Below, piece by piece: positions 13,716 through 27,218 of a stretch of DNA of 64,000 nt. The DNA is taken from NCBI GenBank assembly GCA_009617715.1, contig VTFK01000056.1:1020882-1084881 (forward strand), in the 5' to 3' direction. Each line of letters begins with the position of its first letter. Within the stretch, counting starts at the first letter, position 1. The notes below the pieces were generated by a model that did not search any database, was not told the DNA's origin, and saw only the letters and a program-made list of their open reading frames with translations. Origin of the DNA: Plectrocnemia conspersa. Taxonomy: Eukaryota; Arthropoda; Insecta; Trichoptera; Polycentropodidae. The translations under genes were made by a program, and so were the position numbers.

Positions 13716-15434
13716 AATTTGATTTTTATATTATTCCTTGATACCTACCAACCATTGAAGCAGCATATGTTTATATAGTTTACCATAGTGTATAATTTAG
13801 CCACAATAAAAATGTATTGGAAAAGTTAAGCTGTATGCCATCAGTATTGGACGTCGAGATTGCAGTTAGTTGTGAATCGGTAGATTAATTTAATTATTGT
13901 GTATGTAGATCATTTGAAGCAGCTTCATAAAATAATATAGAAATTCGTATCCGTTATTTACTGGAAATGGATATTTCGGCCTGCGTATTTGACCCATTTT
14001 CTGTGAATGTTACAGACGTTGATGTTTCTGTGACTCATAGCACTACAGAGAAAGATAGCAGCCAAAATAACTTTCATCTAAGAAAAACACTATTTTTTAA
14101 TCTTAAAAATCCTACAGCTTTTGGATAAAGTTAAATGTTTTTTTATGATAATTGCTATTTGTATGAATTATTTCTTTGGCTAACATAATTGCCATGTAAT
14201 ATTCGGGTATTTATTAAAAAGCTTGTTTCTGCACAAAGGTTACGTTGATTGAAAACATATTGAAGTATACATTTTTATTTAATTATTATAAATCATATAG
14301 TTCCTAGTTTAAAACATATGTATTTTTCAGACTATTTTATTTAAACAATTATTTGTAATTAATAAAAAAACAAGAATAGAAAACCATAAACCATTTTTAA
14401 ATTATTTAAGAATGTTGTGGATAATATTTTTATTTTCGATAACTTTCAGCTTTGGGTTCCAGAAAATTCTCGTGCTTTTCATTTCTTATTAAACATTTAA
14501 TAATCATATTTAATAATCCTGAATCACTTAATCTTTATTATCAACAACTAGGAATCAATAATGTTTTTTTATATTGGTATCCTTTTCTTGTAATTGAAAA
14601 TGTAATTTATTTAGCTACTAAAAAGATATCAACTAAATAGGCAAATCGCATGTTTCAGTCATGATAAAAAGTCTATTTTACTCTGAGCTCATCTCAAATT
14701 TAAAACCCTGTTTTATTATTTGTTTACGAAAGCCGTCGGATATTTGTGTCAATATATAACTGATTGAAGAGTCGTGAGTGGAGAGCTTTAATTTAGATTA
14801 TTTTATTTAAAACCTTTCTTGATAGTACTGAAAGTGTTTTTGATGCCAGTTACTGATGATAAATCATATATTAAATACATACATCTAAAATCCAAACATT
14901 GTCCTTGACTTTTCTGCACCTGTAAGCATGATACTGCAGAACTTGATCATTGATATCAATAGATATGCAGCCGATCCTTGTGAAACAGTGAAACTGTTAT
15001 GAACCCCTGGGCTTGTACATAGTAGGTAGTGTGTATGGTAAAAAATACGATAATACCTTAGCCAGCGGACACTCCTTCGGCGACCTTAATTTTAGATATC
15101 TATAATCGCGCCGCTTTCGCAAAGTATGCCGAGGAAATTGCGACAACGAGGCGCGATTCTAGGGGATCTCGCCGCGATTGTCTTCGGCAAAGTGGGCAAT
15201 CGAGGAAATTACAGCGAGAGCGTAATCGGCGAGGTTTTTGCGGTGCACCATCTATGTATGTATGCGCCCTGCTCGCGCAGACAACCAGGCGCTGCCGACC
15301 GGTTCCTCCGATCTGTCCGATCGATCTCCTCTCCGCGTCGAATTGATTGATCGCCGATTGTCTAAAAACACCTGCGGCGATCGGTAACTATCGAGATCTG
15401 CGAATCATCCATTCGGACCTTTGCCTAATTGCAG

Positions 15435-15466
15435 CGCGCCAGCTTAAATTATGACTTACGTCTCCG
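15435..15466 (+). other. candidate first coding exon or 5' exon end, ATG then donor
   Basis: At the end of a GC-rich island (15110-15466), ATGACTTACGTCTCCG is followed by a consensus donor GTAAGTGT at 15467, giving MTYVS and one leftover base. An acceptor-like CTTTGCCTAATTGCAG ends at 15434, but the whole island may instead be one first exon with its own promoter. The stretch just upstream of the ATG holds an in-frame stop (TAA in GCTTAAATT), so translation would start here. Confidence 0.3.
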
Positions 15467-15879
15467 GTAAGTGTGTCAGTGATTTCACCGAAGGTTCGTC
15501 GGCCATCGCCTCGTTCAACGCCCGTTAATTATTATTGAACGCATACGGCACGCTTCTTTACGTCGGCGTTAGATGCGATCTCGGTTAAGTTATTAGCCGC
15601 GGTGAGTACAGGGCTTGGGCCAAGCGGTCGGCAAACTTTTTCCTATTGTAAATCAACTAACTCCATAATTTACAACTGTAAATACGAATGTGGCCAAATT
15701 TTTCTCACTTCATTAGCATTTTCGGTGTTGCTTTGAGTGACAATGGATTTGTGAAGTGTAAGATTTTTATAGAATAGAAAGAGCAAAGTGACATTATAAG
15801 TTGGTTACGTGACTTTTATAACATCGTGTGCCACATTTCACAATTGTTTTAATCAGTTGGTTGCATGGAGGAAATAGTA

Positions 15880-16290
15880 TTTTATTCAATGAAAAATATT
15901 GAGATTATTTAGTCGCGTAGCGAATTTTTTTTTATTTTATTAAAAATTGTTTTTACTTGAATTATTCATATGTTTGACTGTGAAGTCCGATTTTTTGGTT
16001 ATTTTATATATAAAAGTAATCAATGACTTTAATTTAGAGATAATATCGTTGCAGCTTAGTGGACTTTTATTGAATATTTAAGTCCCATAGTCAATAGTAT
16101 GTATGTCCCATAGTCAGACATGAGTTTAATCATAAAGTTAGTATTCCATATGATTTATCAAAAATACCGAAGAAAATTTTGTCGTTTTTTTATAAATATT
16201 TAATCAGTGATTTATCAGTAACGTAGCGCAAAATTTTTCAAAAAGTAACTGATGTATAAAATCATCAAATTTTTTCAAATATGTTACAGA
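15880..16290. repeat. direct repeat copy 1 (partner 16705-17090)
   Basis: Segments such as AGTCGCGTAGCGAATTTTTT, then ATTGTTTTTACTTGAATTAT, GAAGTCCGATTTTTTGG and AATTTTGTCGTTTTTT occur in the same order about 815 bases downstream with many changes (AGTCGCGACGCGCAATTTTT, GATGTCCGATTATTTTTGG, AATTTTGTCGTGTTTT). An old tandem-type duplication within the hAT-like element. Confidence 0.5.
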
Positions 16291-16496
16291 TAAATTACTG
16301 GGAAACCATAGAAAAAAAAGTAGTAGTATGATTGCTGATAGTACGTGATTGCTGAGAACATGCTTGAATAAATAAAATAAACAGTACTATTTAAAATAAT
16401 AAATAAAATTAAAAATACACCAGAGCAAGGTAGTTCAAATAAATAAAACCGGCGATTCAAATAAATAATCTCGACAACTGTACTTCTAAAATAACA

Positions 16497-16640
16497 TATC
16501 AATACCGCTCTGTGTACTTACACATACCGATACCGTCCCTCATGGCGACTGACCGATTATAGGCCAGAAATTTAAAAAGACGCAATGTTTTTATGCACTG
16601 AATATATACTGTAGAAACTATTGTAGTTGGTATAAATATT
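16497..16640 (+). repeat. dispersed repeat family D, copy 2
   Basis: The exact 20-base match to 19-38, followed by GGCCAGAAATTTAAAAAGAC and an AATG..ACTGTAG segment as in copy 1. It is nested in the hAT-like element. Confidence 0.5.
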
Positions 16641-16704
16641 ACATTTAAAATCTGAGAGAATTTATTTTTTTGACACCGAGGCTATATTGAATAATATCGT
16701 GTAA

Positions 16705-17090
16705 TGGCTAATGAAGATTATTAAGTCGCGACGCGCAATTTTTTTTGATTTTACTTCAAATTGTTTTAACTTTAATTATATATCAAGTTACGCTTGGCTG
16801 CGATGTCCGATTATTTTTGGTAATTTTACAAATTTTTTGATGACTTTTTATTTAATGAAAATGCATTTTTTTATTTTGCTATGAGCAATTTATAAAATTG
16901 CTGTTTTTTTCATTAATGTCCGATATGTCCGTATAAAATATTATAATCTACTACTCGAAAACATCAAAGATAATTTTGTCGTGTTTTATGATTATTTTAA
17001 TTACACTTTTTACTTAAGAAAGTTTAGTGATTAACTCAACAATTCCCAAAAAGTTACTTATTTTTGAAATTATGCATTTTTTTTAAATAT
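16705..17090. repeat. direct repeat copy 2 (partner 15880-16290)
   Basis: The diverged second copy; see 15880-16290 for the shared blocks. No open frame longer than chance is present in either copy. Confidence 0.5.
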
Positions 17091-18149
17091 TAACAAACAC
17101 TGCTTCCTTTACCGGTGCATATTCTATGAACATTTAAATTCATCTTTAATAAAACATCTGTAGATAATTTTACTACATTGTAAAAAAAAGCCACAACTGA
17201 AAAAATTAGGAATAACAGCACAATTTTTTATGCTACATGTAAGTTAACAATTTTTGAGTAAGCCAGCTTACACTTTCGGCCATCGATATGATATTTCGTT
17301 TGAAGATTGCATGCTTATTGTAAATAAATTAGGATAATATATGATTTCACTTTAGTGCAACTATATTTTGGATAGATTCTTTTACATTTTTTTTGATACA
17401 ATCTTCGCTTTAATTTGAATAATTAATAAATAAATAATAAATCTACTATTTTGCACTATAAATGCGGTCTATTTTTGGAGTCTGGCTAATTCGTTTTAGT
17501 TTTGGTTTAAACATCAAATGGACGTCAACAGATGCAAAGGTAGACCGCACCCCAAAGTGGCACTGTGGAAAGTATCCTTTTATAGTGGAAAGTGATTGTA
17601 TTTTTTCTTGTGTGCACTATATTTGTTCAATGTTAAAATATTTTTTTAATGTTGAATAAATTTCATTATAGTGGAATAATTTATTTTTCGTACATTATTT
17701 GCTATTGCTGCATTTTTTTTATCATAATGAATATAATCTAAGCTAAAATGCAACTAATTATTACCCATATAATAAGTATAAATAAAATAATAATAAATGA
17801 TTATAATATTCAATATAAATATACAATTTACAACTGCACAAACTGTCCATTTTAAATAAAATGTAATGATAATTTAATTTTAAGTGCAAAGTATTGAATT
17901 TAAAATTTAAGTTGTACCAAGTTCAAAGTATCAAATCATTAGTGAAAACGTTCGTAATTATAGTTGCATGTACCAAGTGCATACTATTTAAACTAAAGTG
18001 CAATAAGTGAATATATTATATAAATTAAGGTGGAGAAGTTTTTTGAGTATATATAAAAAATATCACATTCAATATTTATGAAGAGAATACGCGCATGTTT
18101 CGAGAGCCGCGTGCGGCTCGCGAGCCGCAATTTGCCGACCCTTGGGCTT

Positions 18150-19900
18150 GGCAGTCAGTCGCCTCTTCTGCTTTGCATTTGAACGATCGTGTCATTTCTT
18201 TTGTGTCGCGCGGCTTTCCTATCGAATTTATGCTGCGGGCATGACGTGGTTTGTATATAAATGTCATTGTATATAAACTGAAGACATTATAAACATACCT
18301 TTTTTTAAACAATTCATCAGCAGACCACACACGCGATGGTTAATCACGACTTATTTTATCTGTCGCCGCGGATCCTTAAGTATTATATTATAACGCATGA
18401 CAAACACACGCAGAATCCTTATGCACTATTGGGTACTACAGTTAAGTGTCATGCGTTTTATAGCGACTTTTATAGCGCGCAACTTTGCATATATCCTAGG
18501 ACGGTTTTCTCGTATGGAATATACGATCATCTCTCATTTTCCCAGTACTGAATCGATGGTAACTCAAGCGTTTTAATGTCGAACGAGAAAACTTCCTTGA
18601 GTTATCTCTGGTAATATGAATCAGTCGTCGTTAATATTTATTTTCCGTCAAATTGACGTTTATGTACATATTCTCAATGTTCATTCGAAGACACGGTTCA
18701 ATATGTGTGATAATTGATTATGTTTGTATTTATGTATACACTTCGCATTGGCGCTGTCGTACTTTTTTCAGTATTTAGTTCAAGGCTCGAACAATTGACC
18801 CGTACGTTATTACGTTTAATTCGCCTGTGTAATCGGTCCATATGAACGTGTATGATTTTTTTGCTGAATTTCGACCTTTGTGTGTTTTCTTTCAATAGTC
18901 GTTATATGCTAATATAGGACGCGGCAGTAACGACTCCAGCGCTTCTAGGTTGCGTTTCGGTTCCGAGTCGAATTTCTCTCTCAAACGTAATTGCATTGGC
19001 CCACCGACAAATTATATACACTGCCATTTTTTACCAGTTTTAAATTTTTATTGTCGTAATTTAACGATTCGACCCAGACGTTTTCTAATCGCAGTCCGTT
19101 CGTCATAATTATCGAGCGCTTCGTTGTTGGAAAGTGTACACATACGAGAAAAACTTGCGGAAGACAGCCTTATTTTTACACAACTCTAATTTTGTTCTTC
19201 AGCTGATAGATAGTTAGTTTTACATACATTTGAAAGAAGTGATAAAGTAATATAAAAGCTATCGATCTTATCCTAATATGTACTAAACATACTTCAACTA
19301 TTCGATTTCTCTCTTTGTTTGTTTTTCGATCGCATTCCCCGACGTGAGCGTGTCTCCCTCTTTGAAATTATATATTTAAACGCGGGTGCATCAGCGAGCA
19401 CTGCTAGCCGCTTTTAGCGATTTTCGCGCACCTGCCGGAAACCATGCGGAATCGAAGCAGGTTGATGTCGTTGATTTTTACGCGTTTTTTTACCACCGCG
19501 CGTGCACGTGTATTCCACTTTCCTGCCGTCTCCTTTGTAGACACGGTGCCACTTCCGAGAAACCGTCGAAACCAATTGTTTATACAAAAGCCGCGGGCCC
19601 ACGCGATCGTGTCAATTAGGCATCGCCGGCGCGTGATTCTATGCTGCAGTGTTTTTCGAGAGAAGTAGCGACAAGAGAAGAAGTAGCAAAAGCAAATTAT
19701 ATTATCGGTGATTTGGCCGATGTCAATCGGGCCGCGGAAGCCTGAGAAGATCGTGACCGGTCTACGGGAAGTCGTAACGTAGATTCGATCTATCGGCGAA
19801 AGGTCGTGTCTTGTCGGTGCGTAACGTGGAAGTCTAGAATCTGTTAGCGGTTTGTCGTATTTTTCAAAATGTGGGTCATATCATTTTAGTGTTGTGTTTT
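18150..19900. other. repeat-poor island, possible regulatory DNA or promoter
   Basis: GC content rises, notably at 19330-19870 with many CG dinucleotides. Open frames of 60-84 codons occur on both strands in overlap, without domains. No paired acceptor and donor could be defined. Confidence 0.25.
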
Positions 19901-20299
19901 AAGAAGCAAATATATGACAGGTGAAGGCAAAATACGAATTTTACACATTCAGGAACACATATTTTTTTGTTGCGGTATTGTGATGCAAAAACTGTTTTTG
20001 CATCTCAACAATGTAACATACAGATTTTGGTCGTACCCTACTCATTTGAACAGTGACGTCCCGAGACTATATGCCGCCCATAGGCAGAGTTAAAAATAGC
20101 GCTTTTACTATTTTTTAAATTCTATTACATATTATATGTGTATATAAATTGTTGACAAAGATATTCTGTACAAATATGTTCCAAAAAGCCCATATTATTG
20201 TCAAATAAATAAAAGATATGTTACATAATTATTTGACAATAATATGGGCTCTATTCTAATATAATAACTTCTTTCTTCTAATATAAAAGGGCTGATCAA

Positions 20300-20512
20300 A
20301 GTATATTCAAACCGAATTTTGGTCAATAGGAGAGCGCAAAAACAATTATCACTTCTCAGAAGGCAAAAATTCACGTCGAAAGCAATAAAATCGTGTCCCA
20401 CTGCGACGACGCCGGCACGATTTTATTGCTTTTGACGTGGATTTTTGACTTCTGAGAAGGGGTAATTGTTTTTTGCCCTCTCCTATTGGTCAAAATTCGG
20501 TTTAGATATGCT
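20300..20512. mobile_element. fold-back element, copy 1
   Basis: A near-perfect palindrome of about 210 bases: the arm from GTATATTCAAACCGAATTTT through CAATTATCACTTCTCAGAAG and AATTCACGTCGAAAGCAATA returns inverted as TTTATTGCTTTTGACGTGGA ... CTTCTGAGAAGGGGTAATTG ... AAAATTCGGTTTAGATATGC. The centre is a GC-rich ACTGCGACGACGCCGGCACG. No coding capacity. Confidence 0.8.
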
Positions 20513-20994
20513 TAATTCGATTCTCACTTATTGTATGTCGATTCTCACTTAATATGAATGTTGCCACTGCGACGGCACGATTTTCTTGCTTTTATCGTGA
20601 ATTCTAAACTAGGACGTTATTTAGGGGGAGGGGAAAGGTGGGGGCATTTGCTTCTCTTTTTGAATTTTGTTAGAAAAATGCATATCATTCAATGCAATAT
20701 ATTGTAAACTAAATTCCTGTGCTAAGAATATTTTGTCATTTTCAAATGTTCTGTGAACATATGCCGCTCCTAGGCAACTGCCTACTTTCGTATACCCACG
20801 GAACGTCCGTGCATTTGCCCCATGGAGTCTACTCCAATCCGAATATATTGGACAGTTTTTTTAATATTTTCTCATTTAAAAAAAACGACGTAACATAGTT
20901 GTGTAATATATTTAATTAGAAGTCACTGTATATTTCATTAAAGCAAATATTCATTTTCTTCCTGATGTATCGTTGCATTATCTACAGCTCAATT

Positions 20995-21360
20995 ATGCTC
21001 TTTTTTGTTGTCCGATATTTATCTTCTTATCTTTATGTTATCTATAACAGCAATGACCATCACACCTAATAGCAAAAACACAAAATAAAAAACAATACTT
21101 TGTAATCGCCGAAATTACAGAAATTCATCATATTTTCAAGTTAATTTTGTGCAGCTGTAGACTTTCTCGACGACTTGTAGCAAATTTTTTTATCTCTTTA
21201 AATTAATACGATTAATGTTTAATTTCAATTTCAAAAACATTTTTATAACATAAGTATAAACCTGTTATCATTATTCACTTTGTTTTTTTATTCTTCCTAA
21301 TTTTACGAGTATATTTGAATATCTTAGCGTTTACTATTTGATATTCGATTAGTTTAAAAT
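20995..21360. repeat. dispersed repeat family C, copy 1
   Basis: Blocks in order: GAAATTCATCATATTTTC, GTGCAGCTGTAGACTTTCTC, TATCTCTTTAAATTAATACG, ACTATTTGATATTCGATTAG. They recur at 21465, 26830 and 34210. Confidence 0.6.
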
Positions 21361-21464
21361 AGCATATATTTACACCCTATATTTTTTTACTCGAAAGAAG
21401 TAGCAGTTAAAGAGAAACATATATATTTGGAGCACTGTTTTTATTTTGTGAAATTTACCTTCTT

Positions 21465-21920
21465 ACCTTAATGTTATTTATAACAGCTATGACTAACAAC
21501 TAATATCTTACAAATAAAATAATAAAACAGAACTCTTTGCAATTGCCGAAATTTCAGTAATTCATCATATTTTCGAATTATTATGGTGCAGCTGTGGACT
21601 TTCTCAATTGCTGTTAGTGAATTTTTTATCTCTTAAATTAATATGAATAATGTTTAATTTCAAGTCTGTCTAAAGTAATTTGTTTTAGTAATATTTTTTA
21701 GCATACCGAGTGTAATCTTTTCGGTAAATAGTATAATTGAAATTAAACCTCGTACTGGTTCAAATATTAAAAACACTTAATGCTATATTATTGTTTTAAA
21801 TTAAAATAAACAGTCTTGATGCTTTTTTTAATGTTATATAAATGTGTTCTATGTTTTATAGCATAACTTTACGAATATATTATCGTTTACTAATTGATAT
21901 TCGAATAGTTGAAAATAACA
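21465..21920. repeat. dispersed repeat family C, copy 2
   Basis: GTAATTCATCATATTTTCGA, GTGCAGCTGTGGACTTTCTC, TAAATTAATATGAATAATGT and TACTAATTGATATTCGAATA. It lies in tandem with copy 1, spaced about 430 bases. Confidence 0.6.
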
Positions 21921-24819
21921 AATATTTGGAGTCTTACGCACAATAGCAGCAGCTCAAAGAGAAGCGTTGTACTGTTATTGTTAAATGCGGTATTTTGATT
22001 CCCGACAAGGGCTTGATTAACCTTTATGCTAATAAAGACAGTCCTTAGGGCATTAAAAGAAAGGGCACCACAGAATTGCCATTTCGGATGTTTATGAAAA
22101 TGAGGGGCGCCAAATATGTACAATTATAAAACAGATTTTTAATGAGAATTAGACGAGTCGGATATTTTTTAACTTGTGAAAAATGTGTGAAATTTGTTTT
22201 CACATTGAAATACACGTACAGTAGAAAAACGTTTGAATATACATATATAATCATAAATATAAATCAAAACCATAACTAAGTAGTAATAACTCTCATACGG
22301 TGAGCTCTGGCGTATTGAAATTTCTAGCTCGCAACGTCATTATCATCATGAGCTATGGAGCTTTGAAATATCAACGTAACTCAAAGACAATACAGTAAAG
22401 TACTAGTCAGATATAAATAAATAAACAGAAATTTGATAATGAAATATCGTTAAATTTGGCGCTGTGTTTTTAATTATTGAAAATGGAACAGAATATCGTA
22501 GCATAGTTTAAGAAGCTATATATCCGGGTAATTTGAGGTTTGAAATGCTTCAGCTTTACGACATTGAGGAAATTTTGGAAGGAAGAATTTAACATTGCCA
22601 GCCTCTGTTCAATGAGAATAAGCTAATTATGGAACTCAAGCCATGATCGATGTGGTGGTAATAGATATAGACATGGACTTGGAAGTGAAGGAGTTAATAG
22701 AGGAGCACAAAGTTCAGCTGACCACGGAATAGTAGTGGAATTACACTAAAATATTTCCTCAAACATCAATAAAGGTCCAAACAAAACCTTCAACTACTAC
22801 TATTCAGAACTAAGAGAAGCTTAACAACGAGGTAAAGTGAACAGTGTATAACGCAGCGCTTCACTATTTCAAGATCTTCAAGAAAAGCAATTAACACTTT
22901 AAGACATTCTTCATTGTTAAAAAAATCAGAAACATGCAGAAGGAACGAAGATCTAAAAAAGCTCAATGTAAAATTCATAGTAGGCTTTTTTATAAGACCA
23001 AGTTATTTAGAAGGTCGTAACCCTGAGATGCAAGTTATAAGTATTGATCAAAACTCGCTAAAGATTCCATCGTGATCTCAGTGATTCTTAGAAGGTGAGA
23101 CGCCAGAACGGAAATCGCGCGTGCATTTTTAACAAGTTGCTCTCGCCTATTTTTGAAGTCCGCGTAGTCCTCATTCTATGCAGAAATTTCCCTATTCGTA
23201 TGAAAAAGGTCTCGGTAATTGCGGAATCGCGTTACATGAAAAACTCCAGGGAAATGGTGATGATAATACGTGTTTTAACGGTCTACGTTACAGATGGAAA
23301 TATAATGTTGCAGTCATTAAGTGGGCAATATTTTTTTTTAAATAACACCGTTGTGAGTGCTTATTTAACCGTTGTGGGTGTTTGATGATACGTATGTTTG
23401 GTACACAATTTGATACAAATTATGATGACGAATATTGCCGGTTCGATCAGAAGTTTTATAGTATATATCTTTGTACTTTGGAATGATACGGTCAATATCT
23501 CAACAAATAAATCATCGTTGAGATTTATGGCATCTAATATCCTCGTACCCAACTCACTCTTTAAAAAGTGTTGAACGTATCTTTACGTATTGCTTCTGAA
23601 TGCCTTTATACATTTTTATGAAAATTCGTAGGCGTTTGGCAAAATTCTTATCTGTCAACTCTTAAATCCTTTGTTTTTTATGTTATAATAAAAGTCGAAT
23701 ATTTCACATAGCATATATACAACCAGTTTCTGTAGAGTTAATTAACCGATTCGATGTTTGAACTCGCGCTGTAACGCAGCAAACATTTTGCAATAGACTT
23801 GTGTATTTATCAACCGAATAATTACACACGCGTCCGTTACAAACAATTATTATTGAATTAACCCGTTGACGACCGATACTGTCGAGACGCAGGACAAAAA
23901 ACCGCGATAACGACGAGTGCCAGCTTTTCTTTTGTGTGCAAAAAATAACAAGCTTCGCGAGCACTATCCGCTCGAATGCGTCCGCAACGATAATGATGAT
24001 GATGATATGATACCTTTGACGATATCCATCTCTACCACCTTCCGTACAAGTGTTGTGGCGATCTTGACACTTATTTTTTGTCGTGCGTGGAAAGTGGCGT
24101 GAAAACGGTACAAGTTATGCGATGTAAATATGTGATAAACGAGAAACGGCGCGCCTTTTCGCGAAAGTTTATGGTTTTAAGCCAGGGACAAAGACTATGG
24201 AATTCAGACACGTCAATTGTCTGTTGATTGGCAGTTAAACGATATAATTTCGAATCGAGTGTAGAGGTGCAATGCGCAAATGGAAAACTTGCGTGATGAA
24301 ATTCGGCCAATGCCATGTTGGTAATTGAGACGAAATGTGAAGAACATAAATGAGTGTAAATAGTATTTAATTGCGTTCGTTTCTTAGTGAGCTGTAAAAA
24401 CATTATTTTGATTAATATATGATGGGTAGTAAAACCGCGGCTCGTGAGCCACTTGCGGCTCTTCAATAGTAATGAATGTAAAATTACTATTAGAATATTA
24501 AAATTTCTTATCGCTTACATTGCCCCTAATTGGAAATGCTTTAACGCAACAGTAATCGCATTTTATTTGTATTTTATATCACATCACAACTAAAATTTAT
24601 CATTCGTAAGTTATGAAAAAAAAGAAACACTGCATTTTAAAAGCTTAATTCCTTTTAAATAATTGACTAAAATCGCCGGTATACCGTGCCTTTATTAGCG
24701 TTGACTTTTTATGACATACTTTAAATATGCGTGAATAGTAAAGCGACATTGGTTTATGTTACAAATCCTGAAAAATCATTACTGATTTTTTTATTTGCTA
24801 TTCACATTGGCTCTTTTGA

Positions 24820-25280
24820 AATGCAAGGGATGGTCGTATGGAGGAGTCCTCCTTGGGATGTAAGCGCCCATGACAGTATGTTATCCGGGGGCGGCGAGTG
24901 TCTTCTGGGCGTGGCTGCTTGTGACTGCCTTCTCATCGGAGTCCAGGCTTTAGTATCCAGGGATGCTAAGCTTGATGACCAATCACACTCATGCAGCCAT
25001 CATTCAGCCAATAGATGTACTCGTTTCTTATAACAGTGAAATAGATATACGCATTTAGAAAGCGACATTCGCTTGATGGGCATTGTCCAAGGTCGTTTAC
25101 TGCAACGGGAATCTTGTGGATCCGGTGATTTATTATAAACGTAACCATTTCGCAATAAATAAATATGCTCTCAATGACGGAGAATATTTACACTAATAAC
25201 AAAACTCGTGTTAATTTTGTTATTTTCTGGTCGTAACGAGGGCTTTTGTGTGTGATCCCATTCTTTACGCTATTGTTTTG
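24820..25280 (+). repeat. dispersed repeat family A, copy 2
   Basis: The second copy (TTAGTATCCAGGGATGCTAA, TCATGCAGCCATCATTCAGC, TCGCTTGATGGGCATTGTCC, CGTAACGAGGGCTTTTGTGT). It contains a 100-codon open frame with no recognised domain, best treated as repeat. Confidence 0.6.
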
Positions 25281-26829
25281 TTTCCTTGTTGATGGATGAT
25301 TATTTTGGTCATAGTAAATTAACGTGAGTTTTGAGAATAAGGCCCTTTCAAACGTGCTAATCTGTGTGTGTCGCCACAACATTGAGGTTGGAATAGCGTA
25401 GTCCCAGAGGTCACGGCGGCAGACTTAATTTTTTATATATAAAAATGCGATATTATTAAAAAGCTACCCTGGTTGTGAAAGTAGTATCTTTTGATATATA
25501 GTCACCGATATTTCCAGACTAAAAAGTCTTGTGGTCTTAATACTTACCCAGTACAGATTTACTCCGTTGCAACGCATTGGACAGCGGAATATATAAATTG
25601 TCTGACTCAAGCAAATTTAATGTGTGGAGTCAACTTTTATGGAACTGGAAAATCCCTACAACTTTAAAAACGCATACTCAGGATTACATATAAACTATGT
25701 TATTATTATTTTAATGCAATTTTTTAATTATAGTCGTCTTATAATAGGTTACCCCTATGCATCAAGACGGGTTGCAGTTACAATCAATAAATGCTTTAGA
25801 TTGGTATTTTTATTATTAGCGTAATTTTAAATAATAATAAAAAATACTAAATATAAATTGATTTAGAAAACACTATGCTATTACGCCTACATATAGTATT
25901 TGAAAAATAAAACAATGCGATATTTGTAATCTTGAAGTCATCAAACTATAAAATATCGATTTTCAGATGATTGTCCGATAAACATGTTTATAATTCCGAT
26001 TGTCATTGATTTTTTGCATCTGTTGCTCTAGGCAAGTTTGAAATCACGATTTTGAACGATACGAATTGATGGAAAATACTATATCAATAAATTTATAATA
26101 ATGTTTCTATAATAATTATTTTATTTAATATTCTATTAATATCACTGATGCAGAAGTAATAAATGACTATGGCATTAGCAATGATAAAATCTCTATTATA
26201 AATCCGTCTATCTAACTTATTGTAATGTATTTTATATCAAATTACTCCTAATGTCGAATGGTTGATTGAATCGATAGATATTATAGAGACCTACCTAGAT
26301 TTGGTTTTTTGAGTCGTTAAAATAATTATTACTTATTGGTGAATAAATAAAACTGTGTATACGTTAAATTGGGTTACCGCAGAATAAAAAAGTGGTATTT
26401 GAGTATTTTTTAAATGTATTCGTGACGATCGATCGATGGCAATAAATTTTATTCGCGTATTTCTTTTTTTTTAATAAATAACTTGATTGCTGTAAACTTT
26501 CTCTGCTATGCTATTTGACATTTAAATTAAAATAAACGAACGGGCGATTTATTGTGTAATAAGTTAATTAATAGCGTTCTTCTTGATTAAAAGTTAGTTA
26601 GTGACAGTTTTATTAAAATTTATTACTACTGTGTTATATTATTTTATTTTGAGAAATGCTCAATTATATTTAGAGACAAGCGTTCGACTAGCATCAGTAG
26701 TGATGACAATTACATATTATTTTTTTAACTATTTGATAATTGAATATTTGTCAAACTGTTGAATATTTTTAATCTTAAATTTCTATTACATTAACTCTAA
26801 AAACTGTTGTTTTATGAAATTTATATTCT

Positions 26830-27080
26830 TATATTTTTGTAATTTATGACAGTCTTAAAGACGACAAACAAGCTGTCACATATAATAGAAAAAAAAACAC
26901 TTTGTAATTACAGAAATTCCAGAAACTTTTCATATTTTCGAGTTAATATTATGCAGCTGTGTACTTTTATTTTTACGATCAATATGAATAATGTTTATTT
27001 TTAATCTGGTTACAGTATTTTATAATGGTAATGTTTTTATGAGCAATCCGAGCTATTGTAATTAAAACAAAATGCATATT
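26830..27080. repeat. dispersed repeat family C, copy 3
   Basis: CATATTTTCGAGTTAATATT, ATGCAGCTGTGTACTTTTAT and CAATATGAATAATGTTTATT. It stops shortly before the TTA-flanked element at 27219. Confidence 0.5.
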
Positions 27081-27218
27081 TTGTACTTTATATGATAAAA
27101 AATACATCCAAATATATGTTAGTCAAAATTTTATCAATTTTAAAGATCGCTATTCTATATGTAGTATATACTTAGATACATTTATAAAGATTATATTCAC
27201 TATACAAAATATTTCTTA

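Larger units (their letters stand above)
15621..18144. mobile_element. probable 2.5-kb hAT-family element without transposase
   Basis: Left end CAAGCGGTCGGCAAACTTT and right end, inverted, CAAGGGTCGGCAAATTGCGG match the ends of the MITE at 54337; the right end has the same GAGCCGC-rich tail. The flanks are GGCTTGGGC (15612-15620) and GGCTTGGC (18145-18152), an 8-bp duplication with one extra G on the left. The interior is very AT-rich, has no transposase frame, and holds two long diverged direct repeats and a copy of another repeat at 16497. Possibly two decayed copies with later insertions. Confidence 0.6.
22260..27180. other. non-coding stretch, mostly unassigned
   Basis: 22480-23090 reads like a heavily decayed coding or retroelement sequence, but no frame survives. 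23700-24470 is a CG-containing island with no gene call. A short GCGGCTCGTGAGCC fragment at 24437 resembles the hAT tail at 18110. Family A and C copies are listed separately. The rest is AT-rich with nothing recognisable. Confidence 0.3.

Noticed and set aside
24731..25033. 100-codon frame
   Set aside because: It lies in repeat family A; the other copy does not preserve the frame.
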